From Desulfobacula sp. (lineage in GTDB: Bacteria; Desulfobacterota; Desulfobacteria; Desulfobacterales; Desulfobacteraceae): a stretch of 64,000 bases of DNA. The notes under the pieces were generated by a model that had not been told where the DNA came from, did no database searches, and worked only from the letters and a program-made list of their open reading frames with translations. Both the position numbers and the translations under genes were made by a program. Position 1 is the stretch's first letter. Each line of letters starts with the position of its first letter. The stretch is taken from positions 1 through 64,000 of the forward strand of contig NZ_JABZFL010000030.1 in the NCBI RefSeq assembly GCF_014237455.1. Reading direction: 5' to 3'. Shown here piece by piece: positions 7,894-16,597 of this stretch.

Positions 7894-9156
7894 TTAATGT
7901 AGATTTTTCGCTGCAATGATACCGGTGCCTGACTTGATCAATGCCTGTGCTGTCAGGTTGACGGAATCCTGTTTGTCAAGATAATTGGTTTGGAGTTCGT
8001 CCATCAGATCATTATCCAGAACTTCCTGTTTGGATAAAAAGTATTCAAGAATGTTGGATGGGTGTTCTCTTTCTTTCTCTACAGCAATTTCTCCACCTTC
8101 ATGTTTTGCAGCCATATTAGGAACTTCTTTGGCAATTTCAATGAGTTCATCTCTCCTGTTGTAGGGTTGATTCACAATTGACTGATAAGTTTCAGTGATA
8201 TGGTGCTCAAAGCGAACCTGTTTTTCCAGGCCCAATTGTTTTCTAATAATATTTGCCTGTCGGATGGTTTCATTGTTCACGGAGTTGGAAAGGTTAAAGC
8301 CCACAAGAGATGTGGTGCCATCTTCCCGGGAGAAGAGTTTGGCAGTCATGAGTGTCCACATGATAAAGTATGGATTGTCATTGCCCACGTATACGGAGAT
8401 CTTAAATTCAATGTCCACACCCAGCCTGTGCATCATGTATCCTAAAAGAATAGTACCGGAATTTACGTTCAACACCTGCTGAATCCCATAGCTAGTATAA
8501 TAATGGAGGTATTCTTCAGCCCATTTTATAGGATAGTCATTGGGCTGCCCGATACCGCCAAAATACCCGGTAATGGTGCCAGGGCCGCCAAGGTGAACAT
8601 TGCTGCCATCGGTTCCCCGGGTATCAAGGGATTCCACGTAGGTGGCACCGATAATCTGCATGGCAAGGGCTGTAGCCATGATATCCCCGTTATCTTCAAC
8701 CTGTTCGGCCATGTTTCTGACCCTGATAATCCGGCCCGGCATGAGCTGTTTTTTTTCAATGGCCTGTTTGGCCTGGGCCATCAGCCAGGGGAAAAACTGC
8801 AGGGCACTGATTTCAAGGGTTACAGCATTGATAGAATCAATAGATGAGGCATCGGCATCTTTTCCCAGAATATTTTTGCAATAGTCATCCATTGAAATAA
8901 AAGCTTTCTTATCCCTTTGTTCCATCAGCCATTCAAGGTCGGCAACATAGGGAGAGTTTATTTCTTTAAGACGTTTCATTAAGGTTTCAGGGTGTCTGGC
9001 CTGTTGAGCTTTTTCATTAATGGCTTTGGCACCGCCAAATTTTTCAATCAGGTCACAAAGTTCTTTAACTTGTTTGTTGTCAGGACTTGTGACGAGTTGA
9101 TTAACGATGTCGAGATCTTTTGTTTTAATTTTAAGCATTTCTTTAAGGTCCGTCAT
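7894..9156 (-). CDS. Unrecognised 420-residue conserved-looking protein
   Basis: I do not recognise this family. It is soluble, without signal peptide or membrane segments. The N-terminal 110 residues are helical and charged; the middle (about 130-290) has glycine-rich loops such as 'GTDGSNVHLGGPGTITGYFG' and 'VLNVNSGTILLGYMMHRLG', suggesting an enzyme core, possibly a barrel; the C-terminal 90 residues are helical and acidic. No cysteine motif, Walker motif or dinucleotide motif was found. It lies 24 bases after panB and 24 bases before the dehydrogenase-CBS gene, so it is almost certainly in the same operon and likely acts on the same amino-acid/2-oxoacid pathway. Confidence 0.7.
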   Translation of the reverse strand: MTDLKEMLKIKTKDLDIVNQLVTSPDNKQVKELCDLIEKFGGAKAINEKAQQARHPETLMKRLKEINSPYVADLEWLMEQRDKKAFISMDDYCKNILGKDADASSIDSINAVTLEISALQFFPWLMAQAKQAIEKKQLMPGRIIRVRNMAEQVEDNGDIMATALAMQIIGATYVESLDTRGTDGSNVHLGGPGTITGYFGGIGQPNDYPIKWAEEYLHYYTSYGIQQVLNVNSGTILLGYMMHRLGVDIEFKISVYVGNDNPYFIMWTLMTAKLFSREDGTTSLVGFNLSNSVNNETIRQANIIRKQLGLEKQVRFEHHITETYQSIVNQPYNRRDELIEIAKEVPNMAAKHEGGEIAVEKEREHPSNILEYFLSKQEVLDNDLMDELQTNYLDKQDSVNLTAQALIKSGTGIIAAKNLH

Positions 9157-9180
9157 GGTGATTCCTTTCTTTTTGGGCTT

Positions 9181-10029
9181 TTATTTTTTTATTTGTGCCA
9201 GAAATTTTTCTTTTTCCCCTGCCATCATATGGTAACAGTGCTGGTCTTCCGGGAATCTGCCTTCCCGAACATCTGCACAATAGGCTTTCATGGCATCGGT
9301 GATGATGCTGGCAACATCGCAATATTTTTTAACAAATTTCGGGGTGAATGCCTGGAATTGACCGATGAGGTCGCTGACAATCAAGAGCTGCCCGTCACAT
9401 TCTTTTCCCGCACCAATTGAGAATACCGGTATGGTCAGGGTGTCGGCAATATATTGAGCTACTTCCGGGGGAACTGCTTCCACCAGAAGCATCTGGGCCC
9501 CGGCCTCCTGAACAGCCAGGGCATCTTCAACAACCAGGGCGGCATCTTTGGCTGTTCTGCCCTGAGCTTTGTGGCCGCCCAGCGCTCCTGAACTCTGGGG
9601 GGTCAGGCCAATATGCCCGATGACAACAATCCCTGCTTCCACAATAGCCTTGATTCTTGAAGCCACCCGGGTGCCGCCCTCAAGTTTGATGGCATCTACG
9701 TCTGCTTCTTTGAGGAAACGGCCGGCATTATATACCGCATCCACATCAGAGGTCTGGTAACTCATAAACGGCATGTCACCAATAATAAATGTGTTGGGCG
9801 CACCCCGTCGAACCGCATCACTGTGAACAATACATTGGTCCATAGTGACAGGAACCGTCCCCTTGTATCCATAGACACACATGCCAAGGGAATCACCCAC
9901 AAGAATCATATCAAGTCCTGCTGCTTCTGCAAACTGGGCAGTGGGGAAATCATAGGATGTCAGCCAGGTGACTTTTTCATTCTTTTTCTTCATTTTATAA
10001 AAATCATGGATTGCTTTTTTCTTAGCCAT
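9181..10029 (-). CDS. panB: 3-methyl-2-oxobutanoate hydroxymethyltransferase (PanB)
   Basis: 282 residues, slightly longer than usual. It makes ketopantoate from 2-oxoisovalerate and 5,10-methylene-tetrahydrofolate, the first committed pantothenate step. Family motifs: 'TSYDFPTAQFAEAAGLDMILVGDSLGM' region near the N-terminus with the metal-binding aspartate, 'VHSDAVRRGAP', 'IKLEGG', 'GHIGLTPQS', and 'IGAGKECDGQ'. It is second in an operon led by an AsnC/Lrp regulator and followed by an unknown protein and an amino-acid dehydrogenase, an arrangement more like a branched-chain amino-acid module than a pantothenate operon. Confidence 0.92.
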   Translation of the reverse strand: MAKKKAIHDFYKMKKKNEKVTWLTSYDFPTAQFAEAAGLDMILVGDSLGMCVYGYKGTVPVTMDQCIVHSDAVRRGAPNTFIIGDMPFMSYQTSDVDAVYNAGRFLKEADVDAIKLEGGTRVASRIKAIVEAGIVVIGHIGLTPQSSGALGGHKAQGRTAKDAALVVEDALAVQEAGAQMLLVEAVPPEVAQYIADTLTIPVFSIGAGKECDGQLLIVSDLIGQFQAFTPKFVKKYCDVASIITDAMKAYCADVREGRFPEDQHCYHMMAGEKEKFLAQIKK

Positions 10030-10064
10030 TTTATTCTCCTTTTTAGATTATTCGTGTGTTTTTA

Positions 10065-10532
10065 TTAACCTGAAGCTGCGTCAATAGGCCATCCCTGGTC
10101 GGGTTTGACCTCTGCGTATACAATAAATGTTTCGATTTTTCCCATGCCGGGAATGGTGGCCAGCTTCTCTTTGATCAATTTGCCAAGATCGCCTATGTCC
10201 GGGGCAACGACATGGAGAAGATAATCAAACCTGCCGGTAATATGGTAGCAGGCACGGACATTGGAAATCTTATTGATTTCATTTTCCAATAGTTCAATAT
10301 CCTTGACCCGGTGCCGGTCAAGGGAAATACAGGCAAACCCCTGGGCTTTCAGCCCCAGCTTTGCTGGATCCACAATCGCCCGATATCCTTTAAGAATTCC
10401 CTTGTCTTCAAGCTTTTTGACCCGGTCCAGCATGGTGGATGGCGCAAGTCCGGTCTCTTTGGCAAGCTCAGTGTTTTTTTTTCGTCCATCCTGCTGCAAT
10501 GCTTTTAAGGTGTGTCTGTCAATATCATCCAT
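10065..10532 (-). CDS. Lrp/AsnC family transcriptional regulator
   Basis: 155 residues: N-terminal winged helix ('DRHTLKALQQDGRKKNTELA' with recognition helix 'APSTMLDRVKKLEDKG') and a C-terminal RAM ligand-binding domain ('ACYHITGRFDYLLHVVAPD'). It leads the panB-unknown-dehydrogenase operon, 35 bases upstream of panB. Family members respond to amino acids and usually repress themselves; palindromes fitting that lie just upstream (10580-10681). Branched-chain amino acids are the likely effector by context. Confidence 0.9.
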   Translation of the reverse strand: MDDIDRHTLKALQQDGRKKNTELAKETGLAPSTMLDRVKKLEDKGILKGYRAIVDPAKLGLKAQGFACISLDRHRVKDIELLENEINKISNVRACYHITGRFDYLLHVVAPDIGDLGKLIKEKLATIPGMGKIETFIVYAEVKPDQGWPIDAASG

Positions 10533-10818
10533 GGGGTCTCCAAGATTAAATTCGTTATTTTGGTCAAATAGATACAGAACAATTCGATAATATATTATTT
10601 ATACCGAATAAAATTGCAATGTCAAGGATAAAAATTTAATAACTTACCAAAAATTGCTAAAATTATCGAATTTTATTCGATGGAAAAAAGTAAGATCATT
10701 ATTGGAGAGGCTTTCGCACCTGGTATAGAAACTTGACTTTAAGGTGCTAATTATATTATTAATCGGGTCATTAAAAGAAAAAAATTTTAACCTTTCATTA
10801 TAAAATTAAGGAAAGATT
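10533..10818. promoter_or_regulatory. Divergent promoter region with Lrp-type palindromes and purH promoter
   Basis: Between the minus-strand lrp operon and plus-strand split purH. A 7-bp inverted repeat with 3-base spacer, ATCGAAT-TTT-ATTCGAT, occupies 10665-10681, and a related pair ATTCG ... CGAAT spans about 10582-10606, both in AT-rich sequence as expected for AsnC/Lrp operators. A sigma-70-like promoter for purH could be TTGACT (10733-10738) with TATTAT (10754-10759, 15-base spacer). The operator assignment is inference from position and symmetry. Confidence 0.5.
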
Positions 10819-11502
10819 ATGGGCAAGAATGTTGTGGAAAAAATTGATGATCAGGTGGAAATCAAGACCCTTCTGATGAGTGTGTCTGACAAATCAGGCC
10901 TGGAGTCCTTTATTCCGGGACTGGTTGAGTTGAACCCGGAAATTTTGATTCTGTCAACCGGCGGGACATATGGTAAAATAAAAGAGATCCTGGGGGATAA
11001 AGCAGATACGTGTTTAAAACAGGTGTCAGACTATACGGGTCAGCCTGAAACCCAGGGAGGACTTGTCAAAACCCTTGATTTTAAAATTTATCTGGGTCTG
11101 TTGACAGAAACCTATAATGATGCCCACCAGGAGGATTTAAAAAGAACCGCTGCCCGTGCCATTGATATGGTGGTGGTGAATCTTTATCCCTTTAGTGAAA
11201 CCATTGCCAGACAAGGGGTGAGTTTGGAAGATGCCAGGGGAAATATTGATATCGGCGGCCCGACCATGATCCGGGCATCTGCCAAAAACTTTATCCGGGT
11301 GGCATCGGTGGTTGATCCTTCCACCTATCCTTTGATTCTGGAAAAACTTAAGGCCAATAACGGATCTTTATCCTTTGAGGACAGGTTTGGGCTTGCCCAA
11401 AAAGCATTTGAGCACACAGCAGTCTATGATAAAACCATTGCCGGTTATCTTGCCGAAAAATCGATAAATGATGTTAAATCATGCTATAAATCAGGAGAAT
11501 AA
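10819..11502 (+). CDS. purH: IMP cyclohydrolase domain of PurH, encoded separately
   Basis: 227 residues covering only the N-terminal, methylglyoxal-synthase-like domain of PurH, which closes FAICAR to IMP. Motifs: 'SVSDKSGLESFIPGL', 'LSTGGTYGKI', 'VVNLYPF', 'NIDIGGPTMIRASAKN'. In most bacteria this is fused to AICAR transformylase in a protein of roughly 520-535 residues; here a stop codon at 11500-11502 separates the two, with the second gene starting three bases later. The split looks genuine, since both halves have clean ends and the downstream gene has its own ribosome site. Confidence 0.9.
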   Translation: MGKNVVEKIDDQVEIKTLLMSVSDKSGLESFIPGLVELNPEILILSTGGTYGKIKEILGDKADTCLKQVSDYTGQPETQGGLVKTLDFKIYLGLLTETYNDAHQEDLKRTAARAIDMVVVNLYPFSETIARQGVSLEDARGNIDIGGPTMIRASAKNFIRVASVVDPSTYPLILEKLKANNGSLSFEDRFGLAQKAFEHTAVYDKTIAGYLAEKSINDVKSCYKSGE

Positions 11503-11505
11503 GCC

Positions 11506-12756
11506 ATGTCCAAAGATCTCAAAGCGATGTACAAAACAATTATGGATGATCATTTTACCCCGCAGATGGAAGTGTCTTTTGTTGATGGAGATAAGCGACA
11601 GACCCTTTTTTATGAAAAAGTTTCATGGGTGATTGACGGGGTGAACAAGGGATTAAGGTATGGTGAAAATCCAGGGCAGGAAGCAGCGCTTTACCGGCTT
11701 GTCAACGGCAACCTTTCCCTTGGCGATGCCCAGACCATTACCCCGGGTAAATACCTGGTGTCTGATATTGAATTACTGCAATCAGGCAAGCATCCGGGAA
11801 AAACTAACCTTACCGATGCGGACAATGCCTTGAACATCTTAAGATATTTTACCGATACCCCGTGCGCCGTGATTGTCAAACATAATAATCCTTGCGGGGC
11901 TGCAAGGGCGCAAAGCCTTGAAGAGGCCTATCACAAAGCTTATATGGCGGACCGTGTGGCAGCCTTTGGCGGTTGTATTGCACTGAATAAGGCCGTTGAT
12001 AAGGCCACGGCACAGGCCATCGCCAGCCAGTATGCAGAAGTTGTGGTGGCACCGGAATTTGAAGACGGGGTTATCGATATATTGGGTGCCAGGAAAAATT
12101 TACGGGTAATCCGGATTAATAATATTGATACGCTTCAAACCTTTATCGGTGAACGGGTGATTGATTTTAAAACCCTGATGGACGGTGGGATGGTGGCTCA
12201 ATGGTCCTTTGTTCCCCAAACCCTGTCTGAGAAAGATCTGGTTGTGGCGGTAACCGAGTATAAAGGAGAATCATACAAGATCAACCGAGAGCCTGCAAAA
12301 CAGGAGTATGAAGATATGCTGTTCGGATGGCTGGTGGAATCCGGCATTACCTCCAATTCAGTGATTTATGTGAAAGACAATGTCACCGTAGGGATCGGAA
12401 CGGGTGAGCAGGACAGGGTAGGGGTTGCAGAAATTGCCGTAGACAAGGCCTATAGAAAACTTGCTGACAGGTACTGCTTTGAAAGACATGAGATCTCCTT
12501 TGCCGATCTGACGGATGCTGATAAGAGAGAGCAAATTGAAAATGATGTTAAAGAAGTCAAGGGCGGTCTTATCGGATCTGCCATGGTGTCTGATGCATTT
12601 TTCCCTTTCAGGGACGGTATTGACGTGGGACTTGCGCAGGGGGTGAAAGCCGTGGTTCAGCCTGGCGGGTCTATGAACGATTATCAGTCTGTTGAAGCAT
12701 GTAATGAGAATGATGCAACAATGGTTTATACTGGGCAGAGAAGTTTTAAACACTAA
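11506..12756 (+). CDS. purH: AICAR formyltransferase, separate from IMP cyclohydrolase
   Basis: 416 residues of the AICAR transformylase type, converting AICAR and 10-formyl-tetrahydrofolate to FAICAR. The catalytic Lys-His pair is in 'VIVKHNNPCGAA'; 'LRYGENPGQEA' and the C-terminal 'AVVQPGGSMND' and 'MVYTGQRSFKH' are also diagnostic. It is about 100 residues longer than the corresponding domain of fused PurH because of extra sequence in the middle (about residues 230-330). CAGGAG lies eight bases upstream of the ATG, inside the end of the cyclohydrolase gene, so the two are translationally coupled. Confidence 0.9.
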   Translation: MSKDLKAMYKTIMDDHFTPQMEVSFVDGDKRQTLFYEKVSWVIDGVNKGLRYGENPGQEAALYRLVNGNLSLGDAQTITPGKYLVSDIELLQSGKHPGKTNLTDADNALNILRYFTDTPCAVIVKHNNPCGAARAQSLEEAYHKAYMADRVAAFGGCIALNKAVDKATAQAIASQYAEVVVAPEFEDGVIDILGARKNLRVIRINNIDTLQTFIGERVIDFKTLMDGGMVAQWSFVPQTLSEKDLVVAVTEYKGESYKINREPAKQEYEDMLFGWLVESGITSNSVIYVKDNVTVGIGTGEQDRVGVAEIAVDKAYRKLADRYCFERHEISFADLTDADKREQIENDVKEVKGGLIGSAMVSDAFFPFRDGIDVGLAQGVKAVVQPGGSMNDYQSVEACNENDATMVYTGQRSFKH

Positions 12757-12777
12757 ATTTATTTATATTGGATTTTT

Positions 12778-12814
12778 AAAAAAGCAGGGCAGAGATTTCT
12801 TGTCCTGCTTTTTT
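12778..12814. terminator. Bidirectional terminator between purH and the RNB gene
   Basis: Inverted repeat AAAAAAGCAGGGCA (12778-12791) and TGTCCTGCTTTTTT (12801-12814) with a 9-base loop. The flanking A and T runs allow use from both strands. It sits between two convergent genes and reaches the stop codon of the RNB gene. Confidence 0.85.
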
Positions 12815-14844
12815 TATACAAACAAAGAGAGCTGGTCACGTCTTGCATCAGCATGTTGGATGGTGACCTGGACGATATCCCCGTACTTGAGTTTGATTCC
12901 GCTTGGGGGAAGTTTTGCTTCAAACATGAATTCCTTTATCAGCACATTATAGTGATCCCTGTGACAATCAAGAACCAAGGCTTCATAGGTGCTTCCCCGC
13001 ATGGATTCCAGATACTTGATAATCCAGTATCGCTTTCTTGATGCCTGTACCCTGCCGACATTGGCAATGGTCAGTGAAATGGATTGGAGAATGTTTTCAA
13101 GTTCAGCCTTGGAGTAAGCTTTGTGATATCCGAAAATAGCCTTTATCTGCCGCTGTGTCAGAAGGTCATGATATCTTCTGATGGGGGATGTAGCGGTGGC
13201 ATATGCTTTGACACCCAGACCCGAATGGATTTCCGGATCTGTTCCGACCATTGCACGGCTCAATTGTTTTCTTTGCATAAAATTCAGGGTTAAAGAGGTT
13301 TCAATACCTTTGAACAGTCTTTGTTTAGGTGCTGGTTGGGATCTGAAAACAGCAGGCATGTTGTTGTTTGCAAGAAATTCAGCCATCAGGGAATTGGCAA
13401 AGATCATCATTTCAGAGACCAGCATGCGTGCAGGGTTTTCCCGGTCAATTTTTAAATATCCGATCTCCTGATTTTCTTCGATCCATACATTTACTTCAGG
13501 CAGAGTGATCTGAATAGCGCCGGCTTTGAGTCTTTTTTCCCGCAATAGTGTTGCAATTTTATAGAGGGTGGTAATGGGGTCATTTTTGCCGTTTAACAGG
13601 TTTGCCTCGGTATAGCTCATCTGCGTATGAACTTTGATGATACTGGGGACAATATCGTATTCCAGAATTTTAAAAAAGCGGTTCATTTTAATGATGGTGC
13701 TGATACCCGGTCTTATTTCATTTTCTTTCAGGCTGCAAAGATTTTCAGAAAGATTGGGCGGTATCATGGGCAGTTTATCATCGGGCATGTAAATGGAACT
13801 GGCCCGATCCCTTGCCGCAAGATCTATCGGGTCATTGGATTTAACATAGGCATCAACATCAATGATATGTATTCCGAGCGTATATCCGGTTTCCGTATTT
13901 TCAAGGCTTATAGCATCATCAAAATCAAGTGTGGACTGGCCGTCAATAGTGATCAAGGGAGTATTTATCAGGTTCTTTCTTAACGGGTCGTCAAAAAAGT
14001 TAGTCTGGGCGCTTGCCAGGTTTTTTTCCTGTTCCAGCACATCTCGAGAAAAGACAGTGGGGATTTGCATGGCCAAAAGATTGGTATTCTCATTTTGATC
14101 CCATACCCCCGCCTTTACAAATACATTAAATAATTGTTCAGGTGAATTAAGGGGTGATTTTTTGATAATATTTCTGGCAGTCAGGTAGGAAGCAGAATCA
14201 TTGTTAAACAGATAATAGGATTTTAAAACATCAATGATATTTTGATCAATCCTAGTGTTGCTGCCGTTTTTATTGTTTAAAACATCATTGATCCATGCAG
14301 CACCTTTTTGGATCAGGATTTCCCTTTTTTCAGCCTCTTTGATCTGTCTTTTTTTGGTTTTAACCTGTTCGGCCGTATAAGGGGCAAAGATTATTTTATT
14401 GAATTTAAAATAGAGCCTGTCGTGAAAAAAGGCCCGAATAACCGCTGCTTCATGGTCCGAAGTCAGGGGGGGATCAAAACAGAAAAGGGTCATGGTTTCG
14501 ATATCAATGTCTTCAGATTCTTCATGAAGAATTTCCCATAATTCTTTAATGTCTATGGCCTCGGAAAGTTTTTTTCGGTTTTGTGTGAGCTGTTTTAACT
14601 GGGTGACAATGGAGTCCCTGGAAATAGAAGTGTCAAGGCATATCTGTGATATATGAGACAATCGTTTTTCAGAAAAATTAACTTCCCGATTATTCTCATT
14701 GAGTAATCTTAATTTGCCTTTTTTTTCCTGTAATATAACAGCAGAAATAATTTTCTGCTGGTCAATATACTCTACAATATTCCCTTTAATCATGATTCCG
14801 ACAATAGCAGGAAGGGGGTGTGTTGTCAAATGAACAAGAGACAT
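12814..14844 (-). CDS. RNase II/R family exoribonuclease (RNB domain)
   Basis: 676 residues. The RNB catalytic domain starts at about residue 290, with the metal-binding aspartates in 'ITIDGQSTLDFDDAISLE', followed by 'YVKSNDPIDLAARDRASSIYMPD' region and the 'TSPIRRYHDLL' motif; an S1-like domain closes the C-terminus. The N-terminal 280 residues are not typical cold-shock domains, resembling instead the RNB proteins of delta-proteobacteria and cyanobacteria. A second in-frame ATG at 14793 gives 659 residues and leaves a roomier divergent promoter; neither start has a clear ribosome site. Role: 3'-5' RNA degradation. Confidence 0.85.
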   Translation of the reverse strand: MSLVHLTTHPLPAIVGIMIKGNIVEYIDQQKIISAVILQEKKGKLRLLNENNREVNFSEKRLSHISQICLDTSISRDSIVTQLKQLTQNRKKLSEAIDIKELWEILHEESEDIDIETMTLFCFDPPLTSDHEAAVIRAFFHDRLYFKFNKIIFAPYTAEQVKTKKRQIKEAEKREILIQKGAAWINDVLNNKNGSNTRIDQNIIDVLKSYYLFNNDSASYLTARNIIKKSPLNSPEQLFNVFVKAGVWDQNENTNLLAMQIPTVFSRDVLEQEKNLASAQTNFFDDPLRKNLINTPLITIDGQSTLDFDDAISLENTETGYTLGIHIIDVDAYVKSNDPIDLAARDRASSIYMPDDKLPMIPPNLSENLCSLKENEIRPGISTIIKMNRFFKILEYDIVPSIIKVHTQMSYTEANLLNGKNDPITTLYKIATLLREKRLKAGAIQITLPEVNVWIEENQEIGYLKIDRENPARMLVSEMMIFANSLMAEFLANNNMPAVFRSQPAPKQRLFKGIETSLTLNFMQRKQLSRAMVGTDPEIHSGLGVKAYATATSPIRRYHDLLTQRQIKAIFGYHKAYSKAELENILQSISLTIANVGRVQASRKRYWIIKYLESMRGSTYEALVLDCHRDHYNVLIKEFMFEAKLPPSGIKLKYGDIVQVTIQHADARRDQLSLFV

Positions 14845-14886
14845 GAAAATCTTGTAAATTAAAGGGAAATACGATAGAATAATTTT

Positions 14887-15489
14887 ATGGGAAACAAAGA
14901 GAATAAACAGAAAAAAGACTTAAAAAAACAGAACAAAAATGATCTGCCGATTTTTGATTCTGATCATGATTTTTCAAAGGCATTTGAAAAAAATGAGATA
15001 AAGACAGACAAAAAAACAATTCAAATAAACAAGCATGGGGTGCCGGTGTTGGATACTCTGTCTGGTGACCGGAATTTCACAGAAAATAGAGGCGAAGAAG
15101 ATTTTGCCGAATTGTTGGAGGAATCTTTTAAAAACGGGGAAGTAAAACCTGTAAAGAAAACATCTCCCATGCCTGTAAAAAAAAGATTAAAGCGGTATCC
15201 GCCTGTTGAAGTTGAGCTGGACCTGCATGGTTACAACGCCATCGGGGCCCAGGTCAAAGCCAGGTCGTTTATCCTTTCTTGCAAACATCAGGGATTCTTT
15301 ACATTAAGAATTATTGTTGGAAAAGGGCTCCATTCAGATCTTGGGCCGGTATTGCCTGATGTTGTTGAGGATATATGCAAAGAAATGAAAAAACAGAACC
15401 TGGTTATCGGGTATGAATGGGATAAAAAAAAGAAATCTAAAAGCGGTGCTGTGATTGTTTATTTGAAACAATTTGAACGCTTTGAATGA
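14887..15489 (+). CDS. Smr domain protein
   Basis: 200 residues. The N-terminal 95 residues are lysine/glutamate-rich and probably disordered. The C-terminal Smr domain shows 'VELDLHGYNAIGAQ', 'LRIIVGKGLHS' and the closing 'GAVIVYL'. Smr domains, also found at the MutS2 C-terminus, nick or bind branched DNA or act on RNA at stalled ribosomes. The gene is divergent from the RNB gene with 42 bases between starts, and its stop codon abuts the convergent mltG gene. Confidence 0.88.
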   Translation: MGNKENKQKKDLKKQNKNDLPIFDSDHDFSKAFEKNEIKTDKKTIQINKHGVPVLDTLSGDRNFTENRGEEDFAELLEESFKNGEVKPVKKTSPMPVKKRLKRYPPVEVELDLHGYNAIGAQVKARSFILSCKHQGFFTLRIIVGKGLHSDLGPVLPDVVEDICKEMKKQNLVIGYEWDKKKKSKSGAVIVYLKQFERFE

Positions 15490-16512
15490 TTATTTTTTTC
15501 TAAGCTGGTACTTTTTGACTGCCTGATTGTGCTCTTGGATGGTTTTTGAAAATTGATGGGTGGTATCTTTTTTGGAAACAAAAAACAGATACCCGGTTTG
15601 AGCAGGATACAAGGCTGCCTGCAATGATTTGGCTCCGGGGTTTGCAATGGGACCCATGGGAAGCCCCTTGATTTGATAGGTATTATAAGGGGTTACCATT
15701 TTAAGGTGTTTTCTTTTAATGTTGCCGTCAAAGTTTTTTATGCCGTATATGACGGTGGGATCACTTTCCAGCCGCATATTTTTTTTTAGTCGATTATGAA
15801 AAACCGAAGAGATCAAGGGCCTTTCTGAAGCATCTCCCGTCTCTTTTTCAATAATGGATGCAAGGGTCACAATATCATGGACAGAAAAGCCAAGAGTTTT
15901 TGCCCGGGCTTTCCATTGTTCAGTGAAAATAATTTTAAAACGTGTAACCATAGTGGTAATGATATCTTCACAGGAAGTATCCTTTGGGAAAAAATAAGTG
16001 TCCGGGAAAACCCAGCCTTCCAGAGTTGTTGATTGGATTCCTAACGAGAGGATAAAGGATTTGTTATGGCAAAGATCCACAAATTTTGTAATATTGCAGA
16101 AATTTGCCTTTTCAACTAAACCTGCAACCTCTTTTATATTCAATCCTTCCGGAAGAGTTATCCTGTATAATCTAACTTTGCCTTTGATAAGGATTTTAAG
16201 AATCTGGTCAGGGGATTTTGATGCAGACAGAAGATATTCTCCCGCCTGAAGGTTTTTGCCGGCTTTTTTTATTTTTGTGAATAATGTAAAATATGTTCTA
16301 TTTGATATGATGGATTCTTTTTCAAGGTTTTTTGCAATGACCGCAAGGCTTTGACCGGCTTTGATGGTAAAAATTTTTTCAACGGCAGAAGGATTTACGG
16401 GTTTTTTAATAAAGGATGTTAACTCAAGGTAAAAGAAAAGTCCGCAGCTTATCAGGAAGGCAAAAAGTACGAAAATAGAAACAATAATTATTCTTAATTT
16501 GTTTTTGGCCAT
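15490..16512 (-). CDS. mltG: Endolytic murein transglycosylase MltG
   Basis: 340 residues with one N-terminal membrane helix at about 8-30, a LysM-like segment ('FTIKAGQSLAVIAKNLEKE') and the YceG catalytic domain. Diagnostic stretches are 'EGWVFPDTYFFPK', the catalytic-glutamate segment 'LASIIEKETG', 'SVFHNRLKKNMRLESDPTVIYG' region and 'YNTYQIKGLPMGPIANPG'. It cleaves nascent glycan strands in the periplasm, terminating peptidoglycan polymerisation. It follows the rnf operon but is separated from it by a hairpin. Confidence 0.93.
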   Translation of the reverse strand: MAKNKLRIIIVSIFVLFAFLISCGLFFYLELTSFIKKPVNPSAVEKIFTIKAGQSLAVIAKNLEKESIISNRTYFTLFTKIKKAGKNLQAGEYLLSASKSPDQILKILIKGKVRLYRITLPEGLNIKEVAGLVEKANFCNITKFVDLCHNKSFILSLGIQSTTLEGWVFPDTYFFPKDTSCEDIITTMVTRFKIIFTEQWKARAKTLGFSVHDIVTLASIIEKETGDASERPLISSVFHNRLKKNMRLESDPTVIYGIKNFDGNIKRKHLKMVTPYNTYQIKGLPMGPIANPGAKSLQAALYPAQTGYLFFVSKKDTTHQFSKTIQEHNQAVKKYQLRKK

Positions 16513-16530
16513 ATTATTTGAAAAAGCATA

Positions 16531-16570
16531 AACGGATAAAGAGTATCCAGCACGACACCCTCTATCCGTT
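16531..16570 (-). terminator. Probable terminator after the rnf operon
   Basis: Inverted repeat AACGGATA (16531-16538) and TATCCGTT (16563-16570), with GAG/CTC pairing further inside. Read on the minus strand it follows the last rnf gene by 28 bases and is followed by a short T-rich run. The 3-prime T tract is weak, so read-through into mltG is possible. Confidence 0.5.
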
Positions 16571-16597
16571 ATAATGTTCTAAATTACAGCTTTAAAA

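Noticed and set aside
12814-14844. Calling the RNB protein RNase R
   Set aside because: The N-terminal 280 residues lack clear cold-shock domains and the protein is shorter than RNase R, so only the family is given.
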